Below are positions 54,303 to 62,929 of a stretch of 64,000 bases of DNA, one piece after another. The stretch covers positions 191,217 through 255,216 of the forward strand of contig DAHYHI010000071.1 in NCBI GenBank assembly GCA_027391075.1, in the 5' to 3' direction. The notes under the pieces were generated by a model. That model was not told the origin of the DNA, searched no databases, and was given only the letters and a program-made list of their open reading frames with translations. Numbering within the stretch: the stretch's first letter is position 1; the number at the start of each line of letters is the position of its first letter. This DNA is from JAJZAM01 sp027391075. GTDB lineage: Bacteria > Actinomycetota > Acidimicrobiia > Acidimicrobiales > Palsa-688. The position numbers and the translations under genes are program-made.

Positions 54303-55247
54303 TCAGGCCGACTCTGACATCGGCTGGTAAGTCTCGTTGTACGAACCGGCGTCCACGCTGGGGACCACCCGGAGTGCCTCTGCACCGCCGACGATCTCCA
54401 TTATCTCGGTGGTGATCGCGTCCTGGCGGGCACGGTTCATCACCCGCCGCAAGGTCTTGATCAGCTCGTCGGCGTTGTCCGTCGCCGCTTTCATGGCCCG
54501 CTGGCGGGAGGCGTGCTCGGATGCCGCCGCCTCTAAGAGGGCTGCGAGGACCTCCGCTTCGAGCCAGCTGGGGAGGAGCCGGTCGAGGATCTCGGACGGC
54601 TCAGGCTCGAACTCGTAGGCGGTGGGAACCAGGCCGGCTGCGAACTCCTCGGTGGCTGGTGCCACGATCGGCACCAGTTGTCTCACCGTCACGGCTTGCG
54701 AGCCCATCGACAGGAATCTGGTGTAGACCAAATCGATACGGTCCACGGCGCCGGCCTCGAACTCCGCTACGACCGCTGCCACGACTTCCCGTGCATCCCG
54801 GTAGCTAGGCCGGTCCGACCTGCCAGTAAGCGAGAACAAGATGTCGGCGCGACGGTGACGGAAGTAGTTGGTGGTCTTGCGTCCCACGGTCACCATGCGG
54901 ACCTGCCGGGAAGCCGCTCGGTGCTCGCTGGCGAGGCGCTCTGTTGCCCGGATGACATTGGCGTTGTAACCGCCAGCGAGGCCCCTGTCGGCTGCGATGG
55001 TGACGATTACCACGCTGCGAGTCTCGGACGCCGAGCGGAACAGGGGGTGCCCTGCGGAGTCAGGCGACGCAGCGAGATGACCTACGACCTCGGACATCTT
55101 CGCGACGTACGGCCTCGCCGCTGTAATCGCGTGCTGGGCCCGCACGATCCTCGACGCAGCTATCAGCTCCATCGCCCGGGTAATTTTCTTCGTCGACTCT
55201 ACGCTGCGGATGCGCCTTCGCAGCACCCGCTCTTGGCCACCGGCCAT
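54303..55247 (-). CDS. atpG: ATP synthase gamma subunit
   Basis: 314 residues. N-terminal helix RIRSVESTKKITRAMELIAA, and C-terminal helix DNADELIKTLRRVMNRARQD followed by AITTEIMEIVGGAEAL. This is the central stalk that rotates within the alpha3-beta3 ring. Close spacing to atpA (9 bp) and atpD (13 bp). A C-terminal extension of about 20 residues lies beyond the family core. Confidence 0.97.
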   Translation of the reverse strand: MAGGQERVLRRRIRSVESTKKITRAMELIAASRIVRAQHAITAARPYVAKMSEVVGHLAASPDSAGHPLFRSASETRSVVIVTIAADRGLAGGYNANVIRATERLASEHRAASRQVRMVTVGRKTTNYFRHRRADILFSLTGRSDRPSYRDAREVVAAVVAEFEAGAVDRIDLVYTRFLSMGSQAVTVRQLVPIVAPATEEFAAGLVPTAYEFEPEPSEILDRLLPSWLEAEVLAALLEAAASEHASRQRAMKAATDNADELIKTLRRVMNRARQDAITTEIMEIVGGAEALRVVPSVDAGSYNETYQPMSESA

Positions 55248-55256
55248 CGCCCGCTC

Positions 55257-56783
55257 CTAGTTGCCGGTATCGCCGGGAGCGAACACCGACTTGAACGTGT
55301 CGATAGCAGCGCGAAGCTTGGCCTCGTCAGGCAGCGACTTGGTGGTGCGGATCTCCTCCAACAACTCGGGGTGAGAGGCACGGAAGTTAGCCGTCAACTC
55401 AGCTACGAAGCGCCGCACATCGGCTACAGGGACGTCGTCGATAAAGCCCTTGGTGGCAGCGTAGATCGACACGACCTGCTCCTCGACAGGCACCGGGGAG
55501 TTCTGGGGCTGCTTCAAGATCTCCGTCAGGCGGTAACCACGGTCGAGCTGGGCCTGGGAGACCTTGTCCAACTCGGATCCGAAAGCGGCGAAAGCCTCGA
55601 GGTCACGGAACTGGGCCAGATCGGTTTTCAGAGTTCCGGCAACCGCGCGCATGGCTTTGATCTGAGCGGAGCCGCCCACGCGTGAAACCGATATACCGAC
55701 GTTGATGGCTGGGCGCACACCGGAGTAGAAAAGGTCCGACTCCAAGAACACCTGGCCGTCGGTGATGGAGATCACGTTCGTGGGAATGTAGGCGGACACG
55801 TCGCCGGCCTTGGTCTCGATTATCGGCAGGGCGGTCAGCGAACCACCCCCGCGCTCGTCGGAAAGCTTTGCTGCTCGCTCGAGAAGCCGGCTGTGAAGAT
55901 AGAAGACGTCACCCGGGTAAGCCTCGCGCCCAGGTGGACGGCGCAGGAGAAGGGAAAGTTGACGGTAGGCGTCCGCTTGCTTGGACAGGTCGTCGTAGAC
56001 GATGAGAGCGTGCTCTCCGTTCTCCATCCAATGCTGGCCCATCGCGCACCCGGCGTAGGGGGCGAGGTACTTGAACGGCGCCGGCTCGGAGGCGGGAGCG
56101 TTGACGACCACGGTGTACTCCATCGCTCCGTACTCTCGCAACGTGTTGACCGTCTGAGCGACTGTCGAGCCTTTCTGGCCGACCGCCACATAGATGCACT
56201 TCACGCCGAGGCCGCGCTGGTTGATGATCGTGTCGATCGCCACCGACGTCTTGCCGGTCTTGCGGTCGCCGATGATCAACTCCCGCTGGCCCCGCCCGAT
56301 GGGAGTCATAGCGTCGATCGCTTTAATCCCAGTCTGCAACGGCTCTTTTACCGGCTGGCGGTCGATGATGCCCGGCGCTTGAACCTCTAGCCTTCTGCTC
56401 AGCTCCGTGGCTATGGGTCCGAGGCCGTCGATAGGCTCCCCGAGGGCGTTAACGACACGCCCGATGAGGGCGTCACCGACCGGTACCGCAAGGATCCGAC
56501 CTGTCGCTTTGACGGTCTGTCCTTCCTCGATACGGTCGACGTTGCCCAACACAACGGCGCCTATCGACTCCTCGTCCAGGTTCAGGGCCAAGCCCATCTC
56601 GCCACCCTCGAATTCGAGGATCTCGTTGACAGCCGCGTTCGGCAGCCCGCTGACCCGGGCGATACCGTCGCCGACCTCTTGTATCCGACCGACCTGCTCC
56701 GTCGAGATGCCCGGGTCATAGCCGGTCACGTTGCGTCGGATGGCTTCCGCTATCTCGTTTGCGTTGATGGTCAGTTCCGCCAT
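55257..56783 (-). CDS. atpA: ATP synthase alpha subunit
   Basis: 508 residues. N-terminal GRIQEVGDGIARVSGLPNA, P-loop GDRKTGKTSVAIDTI, and RPAINVGISVSRVGGSAQ. It forms non-catalytic nucleotide sites of F1. The ATG shares its A with the TGA stop of atpH (TGATG). Normal length for the family. Confidence 0.98.
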   Translation of the reverse strand: MAELTINANEIAEAIRRNVTGYDPGISTEQVGRIQEVGDGIARVSGLPNAAVNEILEFEGGEMGLALNLDEESIGAVVLGNVDRIEEGQTVKATGRILAVPVGDALIGRVVNALGEPIDGLGPIATELSRRLEVQAPGIIDRQPVKEPLQTGIKAIDAMTPIGRGQRELIIGDRKTGKTSVAIDTIINQRGLGVKCIYVAVGQKGSTVAQTVNTLREYGAMEYTVVVNAPASEPAPFKYLAPYAGCAMGQHWMENGEHALIVYDDLSKQADAYRQLSLLLRRPPGREAYPGDVFYLHSRLLERAAKLSDERGGGSLTALPIIETKAGDVSAYIPTNVISITDGQVFLESDLFYSGVRPAINVGISVSRVGGSAQIKAMRAVAGTLKTDLAQFRDLEAFAAFGSELDKVSQAQLDRGYRLTEILKQPQNSPVPVEEQVVSIYAATKGFIDDVPVADVRRFVAELTANFRASHPELLEEIRTTKSLPDEAKLRAAIDTFKSVFAPGDTGN

Positions 56784-57700
56784 CAGTGGCGTTCTCCTGT
56801 CGTGATGTTTAGCTCGGGCGCCGCAAGGCGCTCTTTGAGAATGTCAAGTTGTCGGCGGATGCTGGCGTCCACGACGGTGTCACCGACAGTCGCAACGAAT
56901 CCGCCGACAAGGGAACGGTCCACCTCGACGCGCACGTCGACGCTGCGACCGAGAACCTTCGAGAGCGCAGCACCGAGATCCAGCCTCTGGCGCTCGTCGA
57001 GCTCCACTGCGCTACGAACGTCTGCGACCCGCCGGTTAGCCTCCGCAGCGACCCGCTCGACCAGCGCGTCTAGAAGCTGCTCGTAGTCGCGAGGGCGCCC
57101 TACGGCAACCGGGTAAGTGGCAAGCGCTACCGTAGCCGGAGCGACCTTGCCACCGAGCAGGTCCGATGCCAGGGCGCTGCGGGCCTGCACAGCGAGATCC
57201 TGGTTGGCCATGGCATCCCGGAGATCGTCCGAGGCGCCGACGATACGGCGGTACCTGAAGAGCTCATCCTCTATCTCCCCAAGCTCGGCGTCACCAGACA
57301 CCGTCTCTAGAAGAGCTGTTGCGTAACCGAGGACTCTCTCCTCGGCAGCCTTGAAACCCAGAGGGGAACTCTCCGTCGGCTCCATGCGCCTCGAAAGGGC
57401 GCCCACGTGTTGGGCGATCCAGTCGATGTCCGCTGGGACGTCCGGGCCTCGCTCGGACTCCAACACGAAGCGCAGCATCGCCAAGGTCGGCGCACCAACT
57501 TTGCCCGACAGTAGCTCGTCCAACAGCGTACGCCTAGACGCCAAGGGTACCCCGGTGTCGGCGACTACGGATCGAAGGTCGTCCGAGGAGCCGAGCAGTG
57601 CGGCGATTGCCTGCATTTGCGAAGCGACGTCCGACAGACTCCCCTCCGCTGAGCAGCGCTCGGCTGTTGCGTCGACGTAGCCTCTGATGGCCTGGCGCAC
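56783..57700 (-). CDS. atpH: ATP synthase delta subunit, enlarged with duplicated OSCP-like module
   Basis: 305 residues, GTG start, against about 180 for E. coli delta. Two related modules are visible: one near residues 33-77 (LLGSSDDLRSVVADTGVPLA...LLDELLSGKVGAPTLAMLRF) and one near 152-200 (IVGASDDLRDAMANQDLAVQ...LASDLLGGKVAPATVALATY). The C-terminal part has the usual LSKVLGRSVDVRVEVDRSLV followed by GGFVATVGD. Long delta subunits are known from actinobacteria (Streptomyces about 270 aa); here the duplication is plain in the sequence. It connects F1 to the peripheral stalk. It abuts atpF directly with no gap. Confidence 0.93.
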   Translation of the reverse strand: MRQAIRGYVDATAERCSAEGSLSDVASQMQAIAALLGSSDDLRSVVADTGVPLASRRTLLDELLSGKVGAPTLAMLRFVLESERGPDVPADIDWIAQHVGALSRRMEPTESSPLGFKAAEERVLGYATALLETVSGDAELGEIEDELFRYRRIVGASDDLRDAMANQDLAVQARSALASDLLGGKVAPATVALATYPVAVGRPRDYEQLLDALVERVAAEANRRVADVRSAVELDERQRLDLGAALSKVLGRSVDVRVEVDRSLVGGFVATVGDTVVDASIRRQLDILKERLAAPELNITTGERH

Positions 57701-58270
57701 CTAGGCGGTCTCCCCCGCAGACAGCGAACCCCCGGCCTGCGACCCTGCCAGCTCAGGGGTGCCGTCTTGCGAGCCGGCTACCTCGGCGATAGTCCGGTCG
57801 ATAAGGGCCGCCTGAGATTGTCGGTCGATGCCTTGGCCGATGACCCTTTCGGCGACGGCTATCGCCATGTCGGCGGCCTGCTCGCGCAATTCCTGGCGGG
57901 CGCGACGGCTTTGAGCTTCGATGTCAGCGTAGGCAGCACTTACGATGCGCTGATATTCGGCCTCGGCCTGCTCTCGGCGGTCCGCGCGGGCTTGCTCAGC
58001 CTGGCGGTTGGCTTCCTCTACGACGGACCGGGCCTGCTGGCGCGCTTCTGACAAGATGCGCTTGTACTCTTCCCCAGCGTCGGCGGCTCGCTGTTTGGCT
58101 TCATCCGCGTCGGCTAGAGCCTGGCGGATGGTCGCCTGACGCTCGTCGATGATCTTGGAGATCGGTGGCAGCACGTAGCGCCTCAAGATCAACAAGACGA
58201 TCAGGAAAGCTGCAAGCTCGACGATGAAGGTCCCATTCGGGACCAGGAAGTTCGACGATGCGACTTCCAT
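57701..58270 (-). CDS. atpF: ATP synthase b subunit
   Basis: 189 residues. One N-terminal membrane helix (FIVELAAFLIVLLILRRYVLPP) followed by a long charged coiled coil rich in Glu, Ala and Arg. It forms the peripheral stalk. The last 25 residues, Gly/Ser-rich, look disordered. Seven bp separate it from atpE. Confidence 0.95.
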   Translation of the reverse strand: MEVASSNFLVPNGTFIVELAAFLIVLLILRRYVLPPISKIIDERQATIRQALADADEAKQRAADAGEEYKRILSEARQQARSVVEEANRQAEQARADRREQAEAEYQRIVSAAYADIEAQSRRARQELREQAADMAIAVAERVIGQGIDRQSQAALIDRTIAEVAGSQDGTPELAGSQAGGSLSAGETA

Positions 58271-58277
58271 GGGTCTC

Positions 58278-58544
58278 CTACTTGCCGGTGGCGAGGACGA
58301 ACACGAAGAGCGCTGCGAAAGCCAGATTGATGAAGTACATGGCCTCCACCAGACCGACGATCAGGAACATCGTGGTGTAAAGGCGACCTTGGACTTCTGG
58401 CTGGCGGGCGATGCCGGCGATCGTCTGGCTACCGGCCAGGCCGTCACCGATAGCGGCGCCGATAGCGCCGCCGCCTAGCGCCAGGCCGCCTCCGGCGAAC
58501 GCACCGGCGAGTTCTATGGCTTTCTGGGTGGTTGCTACTGCCAT
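58278..58544 (-). CDS. atpE: ATP synthase c subunit
   Basis: 88 residues, two helices: GALAGGGLALGGG-type helix 1 with the G-x-G-x-G packing motif, polar loop GIARQPEVQGRL, and helix 2 VGLVEAMYFINLAFAALFVF with the ion-binding Glu. The helix-2 motif VEAMYFI lacks the extra helix-1 Gln/Glu and Ser/Thr side chains of sodium-type rings, so proton translocation is favoured. Confidence 0.96.
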   Translation of the reverse strand: MAVATTQKAIELAGAFAGGGLALGGGAIGAAIGDGLAGSQTIAGIARQPEVQGRLYTTMFLIVGLVEAMYFINLAFAALFVFVLATGK

Positions 58545-58584
58545 GTTCCTACCTATCTCCTGTCTTGTTGGTCTGAGAGCTCAT

Positions 58585-59319
58585 TTAGTGCTCCTCCTCT
58601 ATCGCGAACTGGTAGTAGAGGATCGTGAGGAGGGCAAAGATGAAGGCTTGGATTACCCCGATGAACATGTCAAAGAGCTTCCACAGGGGCGTGAAGATCA
58701 AGCTAGCCGGGGCGAACTGAAGTGGGAAGCTGATCAACAGAGCGATCATGATCCCGCCTGAGAAAAGGTTCCCAAAAAGCCGGAGAGCCAGAGTTAGAGG
58801 CTTGGCCAGCTCTTCGAGAATGTGAAGCGGCGTCATGACCCGGGGTTTTCGGGTCAGGTGCTTTAGGTAACCGCCAATCCCCCGGGCCCGGATACCGGCC
58901 GCGTTGGTGAGCACGAACACCAGCGCCCCTAGGGCGTAGGTCAGGTTCACGTCGGCGGTCGGCGCAGGACTGTAGTCGGTGTTATGAAAAAGGCCCGGCA
59001 GGATCTCAAGCCAGTTCGCCACCAAGATGAGCATGAAAAGCGAAACCGCCAGCGGCACGACGTGACGGTACTTAGGTCCGAGGCTCTGGCCGACCTGGTC
59101 GGTTATCCACCCCACGACGCCTTCCCAAAACATCTGAAGGCGACCGGGAACACCCGCAGTTGCCTTGCGCGCCAGGTAGAGCCCCATCCCCACGACGATG
59201 ACGCAGGCGGCGCCAGTGGTCCAGATGGTGTCCAAGTTTAGGGTGAAGCCCCCAAGCTTCCCCGTTACGTGGTCTCCGACAGGGATGTTGATTGCGACAA
59301 AACGTCCGGCGCTAGACAT
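58585..59319 (-). CDS. atpB: ATP synthase a subunit
   Basis: 244 residues, five or six membrane helices. The essential Arg is in LALRLFGNLFSGGI, preceded by HILEELAKPLT. It forms the proton half-channels. The start overlaps the 3' end of the atpI-like gene by 8 bp. Typical length for actinobacteria. Confidence 0.96.
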   Translation of the reverse strand: MSSAGRFVAINIPVGDHVTGKLGGFTLNLDTIWTTGAACVIVVGMGLYLARKATAGVPGRLQMFWEGVVGWITDQVGQSLGPKYRHVVPLAVSLFMLILVANWLEILPGLFHNTDYSPAPTADVNLTYALGALVFVLTNAAGIRARGIGGYLKHLTRKPRVMTPLHILEELAKPLTLALRLFGNLFSGGIMIALLISFPLQFAPASLIFTPLWKLFDMFIGVIQAFIFALLTILYYQFAIEEEH

Positions 59320-59737
59320 CGTCGGGCTCCAAGGCGGTCGGCGAGTGACGTTGGAAGCGAAGCAGCGATACCAACGCGCTGACCAGCATGGTCGCCTGGA
59401 AAATCGCTAACCCGGCTACGACACCCCAGCCGACCGGTCGGTCCAAGATGAGCAGGCCGAAAGCGACGACGGTGCAGGCGCCAAGGCGCAACAAAACACT
59501 ACCGGCGAACGGCTTGCGGCTAAGAGCACCTTCGGGGGTCGTGAACCTCATCGCGGAGGACTGGAACACTCTGTGGTTGGCTATCGCCAGTCCAAGGCCA
59601 ATGGCCATCCCCGGGGCGAAATATGGGGTCCCTAGCAAGGCCGCGATGCCGGATACGATCGCTCCTACAGCAATTGCTCCGATGGCGGTGCGCCGCACCA
59701 CTCTTTCTATTTCGTTCAGAGGGAAGGCAGTCAGCAA
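59312..59737 (-). CDS. ATP synthase subunit I-like membrane protein
   Basis: 141 residues, four hydrophobic helices (AIGAIAVGAIVSGIAALLG, GMAIGLGLAIANHRVF, LLRLGACTVVAFGLLIL, VVAGLAIFQATMLVSALVS). The size, topology and place immediately before atpB match the AtpI-like proteins of actinobacterial atp operons, which may assist c-ring assembly. Sequence signatures are weak, so assignment rests mainly on context. Confidence 0.75.
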   Translation of the reverse strand: MLTAFPLNEIERVVRRTAIGAIAVGAIVSGIAALLGTPYFAPGMAIGLGLAIANHRVFQSSAMRFTTPEGALSRKPFAGSVLLRLGACTVVAFGLLILDRPVGWGVVAGLAIFQATMLVSALVSLLRFQRHSPTALEPDDV

Positions 59738-59792
59738 GGTTTACGCTCGTCGTCTCGAATTCTGGGGTTTGTAGGTCAGACAGGCTTGCTGT

Positions 59793-59993
59793 CTAGAAGA
59801 ATCTCTTGTACTCGGCCCGTGTCGCCAGTACTCCGGCGACTATCCCACAGACAAGGCCGACGAACAAGAAGACTGGCAGCGTTCCTAGCGCCCTGTCGGC
59901 GTACCAACCGCCGACCAATCCCGCCGCAAGGCAGATCGCATTGGTCATACCAATGCTGGCGAAGGACATTATGCCCGGTCGCTGCTTGTCCAT
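59793..59993 (-). CDS. AtpZ/AtpI-like small membrane protein
   Basis: 66 residues from ATG 59993, preceded by AGAGG. A TTG at 60077 would add 28 residues unlike the family. Two helices: ASIGMTNAICLAAGLVGGWY and LPVFLFVGLVCGIVAGVLAT separated by ADRALGT, the G-x-x-x-D...G-T pattern of F1F0-ATPase subunit (ATPase_gene1/AtpZ) proteins. Probably assists F0 assembly or ion handling. It is the first gene of the atp operon on this strand. Confidence 0.75.
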   Translation of the reverse strand: MDKQRPGIMSFASIGMTNAICLAAGLVGGWYADRALGTLPVFLFVGLVCGIVAGVLATRAEYKRFF

Positions 59994-60139
59994 GAACCTC
60001 TGAGAGATCGGGTGTCGCTGGTCGAATTGACCTTTCGGCGTTGGGCTTGACGTGTCGACGAACCGGCACGTGCCCAATCATCGCACGCGCGACGCACCCA
60101 GGGCAACTCGGGAGCTCCCGAATTTCCGGGACGCCTCGC

Positions 60140-60817
60140 CTATCCGGTCCTAGGTACGCCAGCGGCTATTTGGACTATACACTCCCAATCCAGCGGTCCC
60201 GCGCGGAGCGACCGGGGCTTGTCGCCCAGCACCTCCACCACGCTAGAAGGTTGGCCGTCACAGAACCCGGCGTCGAGGACTACCTCGACGCCTGCCAGTT
60301 CGCTGGCAAGATCCCCGGCCCTCTGGTAGGGAGCGCTACCGTGGGTGTTCGCACTGGTCGTGGCGTAAGGACCGTACGCAGCGCATATCGCCAGGGGTAC
60401 CGGGTGCGCCGGGCAGCGCAGGCCGATCGTGGCCGTATTGTCCCCAAGGTCAACCCGCAGCCCACGGCGACGCCGCACCACCACCGTCAGCGGACCCGGC
60501 CAGAAAGCTTCCATCAGACGCCTGGCCGATTCCGGCAGGTCCTCGACGAGCTCCTCTGCCTGGTCGAAGCCGGCGACGAACACGGGAAGCTCCACATTTC
60601 TAGGGCGTGCCTTCACCGCAAAAAGTCGTTCCGCCGCCCCAGGTTGCCAGGGGTCTACAGCCAACCCGTACACGGTCTCCGTGGGAACGCCTATCACAGC
60701 GCCCCGCCGGAGCGCCTCGGTCGCCGCTTGGACGGCGCCAGCAGGCGGCGGGTCACCGTGAGCTCCGATGATCAAGCAGCCCTGCGCCGTGACTTCTCTT
60801 TCGACCATGAGGTCCAT
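60140..60817 (-). CDS. L-threonylcarbamoyladenylate synthase (YrdC/Sua5)
   Basis: 225 residues. The YrdC fold is recognised from VIGVPTETVYGLAVD, AVKARPRNVELPVFVA, and YATTSANTHG with the conserved S-A-N. It makes threonylcarbamoyl-AMP from threonine, bicarbonate and ATP for the t6A37 tRNA modification. It lacks a long C-terminal Sua5 domain, so it is closer to TsaC. The prfA-prmC-yrdC order is a common actinobacterial arrangement. Confidence 0.93.
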   Translation of the reverse strand: MDLMVEREVTAQGCLIIGAHGDPPPAGAVQAATEALRRGAVIGVPTETVYGLAVDPWQPGAAERLFAVKARPRNVELPVFVAGFDQAEELVEDLPESARRLMEAFWPGPLTVVVRRRRGLRVDLGDNTATIGLRCPAHPVPLAICAAYGPYATTSANTHGSAPYQRAGDLASELAGVEVVLDAGFCDGQPSSVVEVLGDKPRSLRAGPLDWECIVQIAAGVPRTG

Positions 60818-60841
60818 CCTCGGTCGTGTTTCACCACGCTG

Positions 60842-61810
60842 TCAACGTGCTCTAGCTACCACCGTCCTAGGCCGCCCTGCGAGGTCCGGATGGACTTCGA
60901 CTTGGACCAGGCCAGATCGCGATGAGATCGCCGCCACCTCTTCAGCCTGATGGGGTGCAATCTCCAAGGCGACAATCCCGCCAGGGCGCAGCCATCGGGG
61001 AGCGTCGCGGAGGATAGCCCGGTGGGCTTCGGTCCCACTAGGTCCGGCTTCGAGGGCCTCCCTCGGTTCCCAATCTTTCACGACCGGATCGACACCGGCC
61101 ATCTCAGCGCTCGAAATGTACGGCGGGTTGGACACCGCCAGGCTTATCGTCCCTTCGAGGTGACTGGGTAGTCCCTGCCACCAGTCCCCTTGGAGGAGTC
61201 TCACCCTCGACGAGAACGGCTCACCCAGGCGATCGCGGTTTACAGCGGCGACTTCTAGAGCGTCGACGCTGCGGTCCACCGCCCAGACCTCGATGTCTAG
61301 CACCGGTCTCGACGAGCCGGGCACACCGCCCTCGGGGACGGGTGATAGGCCTGGTAAGCATGGCCATTCTGCTGCCATCGACAAGGCTATCGCCCCCGAG
61401 CCCGTCCCCAAGTCCACCACTTCTAAGACAGGCAGCGAGTCCGAGCTCGATGTGGTCATTGCCGCCAGGCGGCGGAGATGACCGAGCGCTACCTCCACTA
61501 CCTGCTCGGTCTCCGGTCGCGGGATCAGCACCCGGCGATCCACGACGAGGTCAAGCGAGCGGAACTGCCAGGATCCGATCACATACTGGAGGGGCTCGCC
61601 GGCCCGCCGCCGGCAAATCAGCTCGTGGACCAATTTCCGGTGTGCGTCCGTAGGAGTTCCAGCGAGAGGCGTACCAGAGCCGGCGACGGACTCGATGAGC
61701 CATCGGGCCTCCCGGCGATCCGACAACTCCACCTCTGCGATCCCTTGCAGGTCCAGCCAGCTTGACTCCGGCGCAGGTTGGGTCACGTTGGCTGAGCGAT
61801 CCGAACTCAC
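60842..61810 (-). CDS. prmC: Release factor glutamine N5-methyltransferase
   Basis: 322 residues, GTG start overlapping the prfA stop. Cofactor motif VDLGTGSGAIALSMA, catalytic AVSNPPYISS, and the N-terminal helical domain with GEPLQYVIGSWQFRSLDLVV. Methylates the Gln of the GGQ motif in RF1 and RF2. Located directly behind its substrate gene prfA. Confidence 0.96.
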   Translation of the reverse strand: MSSDRSANVTQPAPESSWLDLQGIAEVELSDRREARWLIESVAGSGTPLAGTPTDAHRKLVHELICRRRAGEPLQYVIGSWQFRSLDLVVDRRVLIPRPETEQVVEVALGHLRRLAAMTTSSSDSLPVLEVVDLGTGSGAIALSMAAEWPCLPGLSPVPEGGVPGSSRPVLDIEVWAVDRSVDALEVAAVNRDRLGEPFSSRVRLLQGDWWQGLPSHLEGTISLAVSNPPYISSAEMAGVDPVVKDWEPREALEAGPSGTEAHRAILRDAPRWLRPGGIVALEIAPHQAEEVAAISSRSGLVQVEVHPDLAGRPRTVVARAR

Positions 61811-62880
61811 TGCTCCGTCTGGCCGGCCAACTGGCGTGCCCGCTCGTCGGCCATGAGAGCGTCGACGATCTCGTCGAGTTCGCCGGCCATGATCTTGTCG
61901 AGTTTGTAGAGCGTCAGGCCTATCCTGTGATCGGTGACCCGGTTCTCTTTGTAGTTGTAAGTCCGGATCTTCTCGGAACGACCTCCCCCGCCCACCTGGC
62001 TGCGCCTCGCCTGCGAAACCGCAGCGGCTTGGCGGTCCTGTTCCGCTTTCAGGATACGGGATCGAAGTACGAGCATGGCTTTAGCCCGGTTCTGAATCTG
62101 GCTCTTCTCGTCCTGCATCGCCACGACAATGCCTGTCGGGAGGTGGGTGATCCGGACAGCAGAGTCGGTCGTATTGACTGACTGGCCCCCTGGTCCCGTG
62201 GAACGGTAGACATCGACCTTCAGGTCCTTCTCCTCGATGTGGACGTCCACCTCTTCCGCTTCGGGCAGCACCGTCACCGTCGCCGAGGAAGTGTGAACCC
62301 TGCCTTGCGACTCTGTCACTGGGACCCTCTGCACGCGATGCGGCCCACCTTCAGCCATGAAGTGCGACCACGCTGCCGGCCCTTTGAGCATAAAAGTGAC
62401 CTGGTTAAGGCCGCCCATATCCGAAGGGTCGGTGGACATCACTTCCATCCCGAAGCCTTTGCGCTCCGCGTAACGGCTGTACATCTCGAAGAGGTCTCTG
62501 GCGAACAGGTTCGCTTCCTCACCCCCTTCAGCGCCGCGAATCTCGACTATGACGTTTTTGCCGTCGTTGGGGTCCTTCGGCAGCAGGAGTACCTTCAGTT
62601 GCTCCTCCATCCGAGCCACCGATTCCTCGGCGGACTCGACTTCGGCTCGCATCGTGTCCCTGTCCTCGCCCGACGACGCCTCCGAGAGCATCTCTCTCGC
62701 CACGCTGAGATCGTCGAGAGCCTGACGGTAGTGCTTGTAGACCTGCACCACCGGCTCGAGCTCGCTGTGGCGTCGGGAGATATCCCTGAGCTTCTTTTGG
62801 TCCGAGATCACCTCTGGATCCGACAACTGGATCAGCACGGCTTCGTATTCACGTTCGAGACCATCTAGCCGTTCCAGCAC
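61807..62880 (-). CDS. prfA: Peptide chain release factor 1
   Basis: 357 residues. The peptidyl-tRNA hydrolysis motif is in YRSTGPGGQSVNTTDSAVRI, and the UAA/UAG-recognising tripeptide is P-V-T in VQRVPVTESQGRVHTSS (RF1 type, P-x-T). The C-terminal EKIRTYNYKENRVTDHRIGL is typical. It terminates translation at UAA and UAG. First gene of the coupled prfA-prmC-yrdC set. Confidence 0.97.
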   Translation of the reverse strand: MLERLDGLEREYEAVLIQLSDPEVISDQKKLRDISRRHSELEPVVQVYKHYRQALDDLSVAREMLSEASSGEDRDTMRAEVESAEESVARMEEQLKVLLLPKDPNDGKNVIVEIRGAEGGEEANLFARDLFEMYSRYAERKGFGMEVMSTDPSDMGGLNQVTFMLKGPAAWSHFMAEGGPHRVQRVPVTESQGRVHTSSATVTVLPEAEEVDVHIEEKDLKVDVYRSTGPGGQSVNTTDSAVRITHLPTGIVVAMQDEKSQIQNRAKAMLVLRSRILKAEQDRQAAAVSQARRSQVGGGGRSEKIRTYNYKENRVTDHRIGLTLYKLDKIMAGELDEIVDALMADERARQLAGQTEQ

Positions 62881-62929
62881 GACTTTTCAGCCTACCGGCC
62901 AGGAAAGCAGGCTGGGCGTCCCCTCCGGT

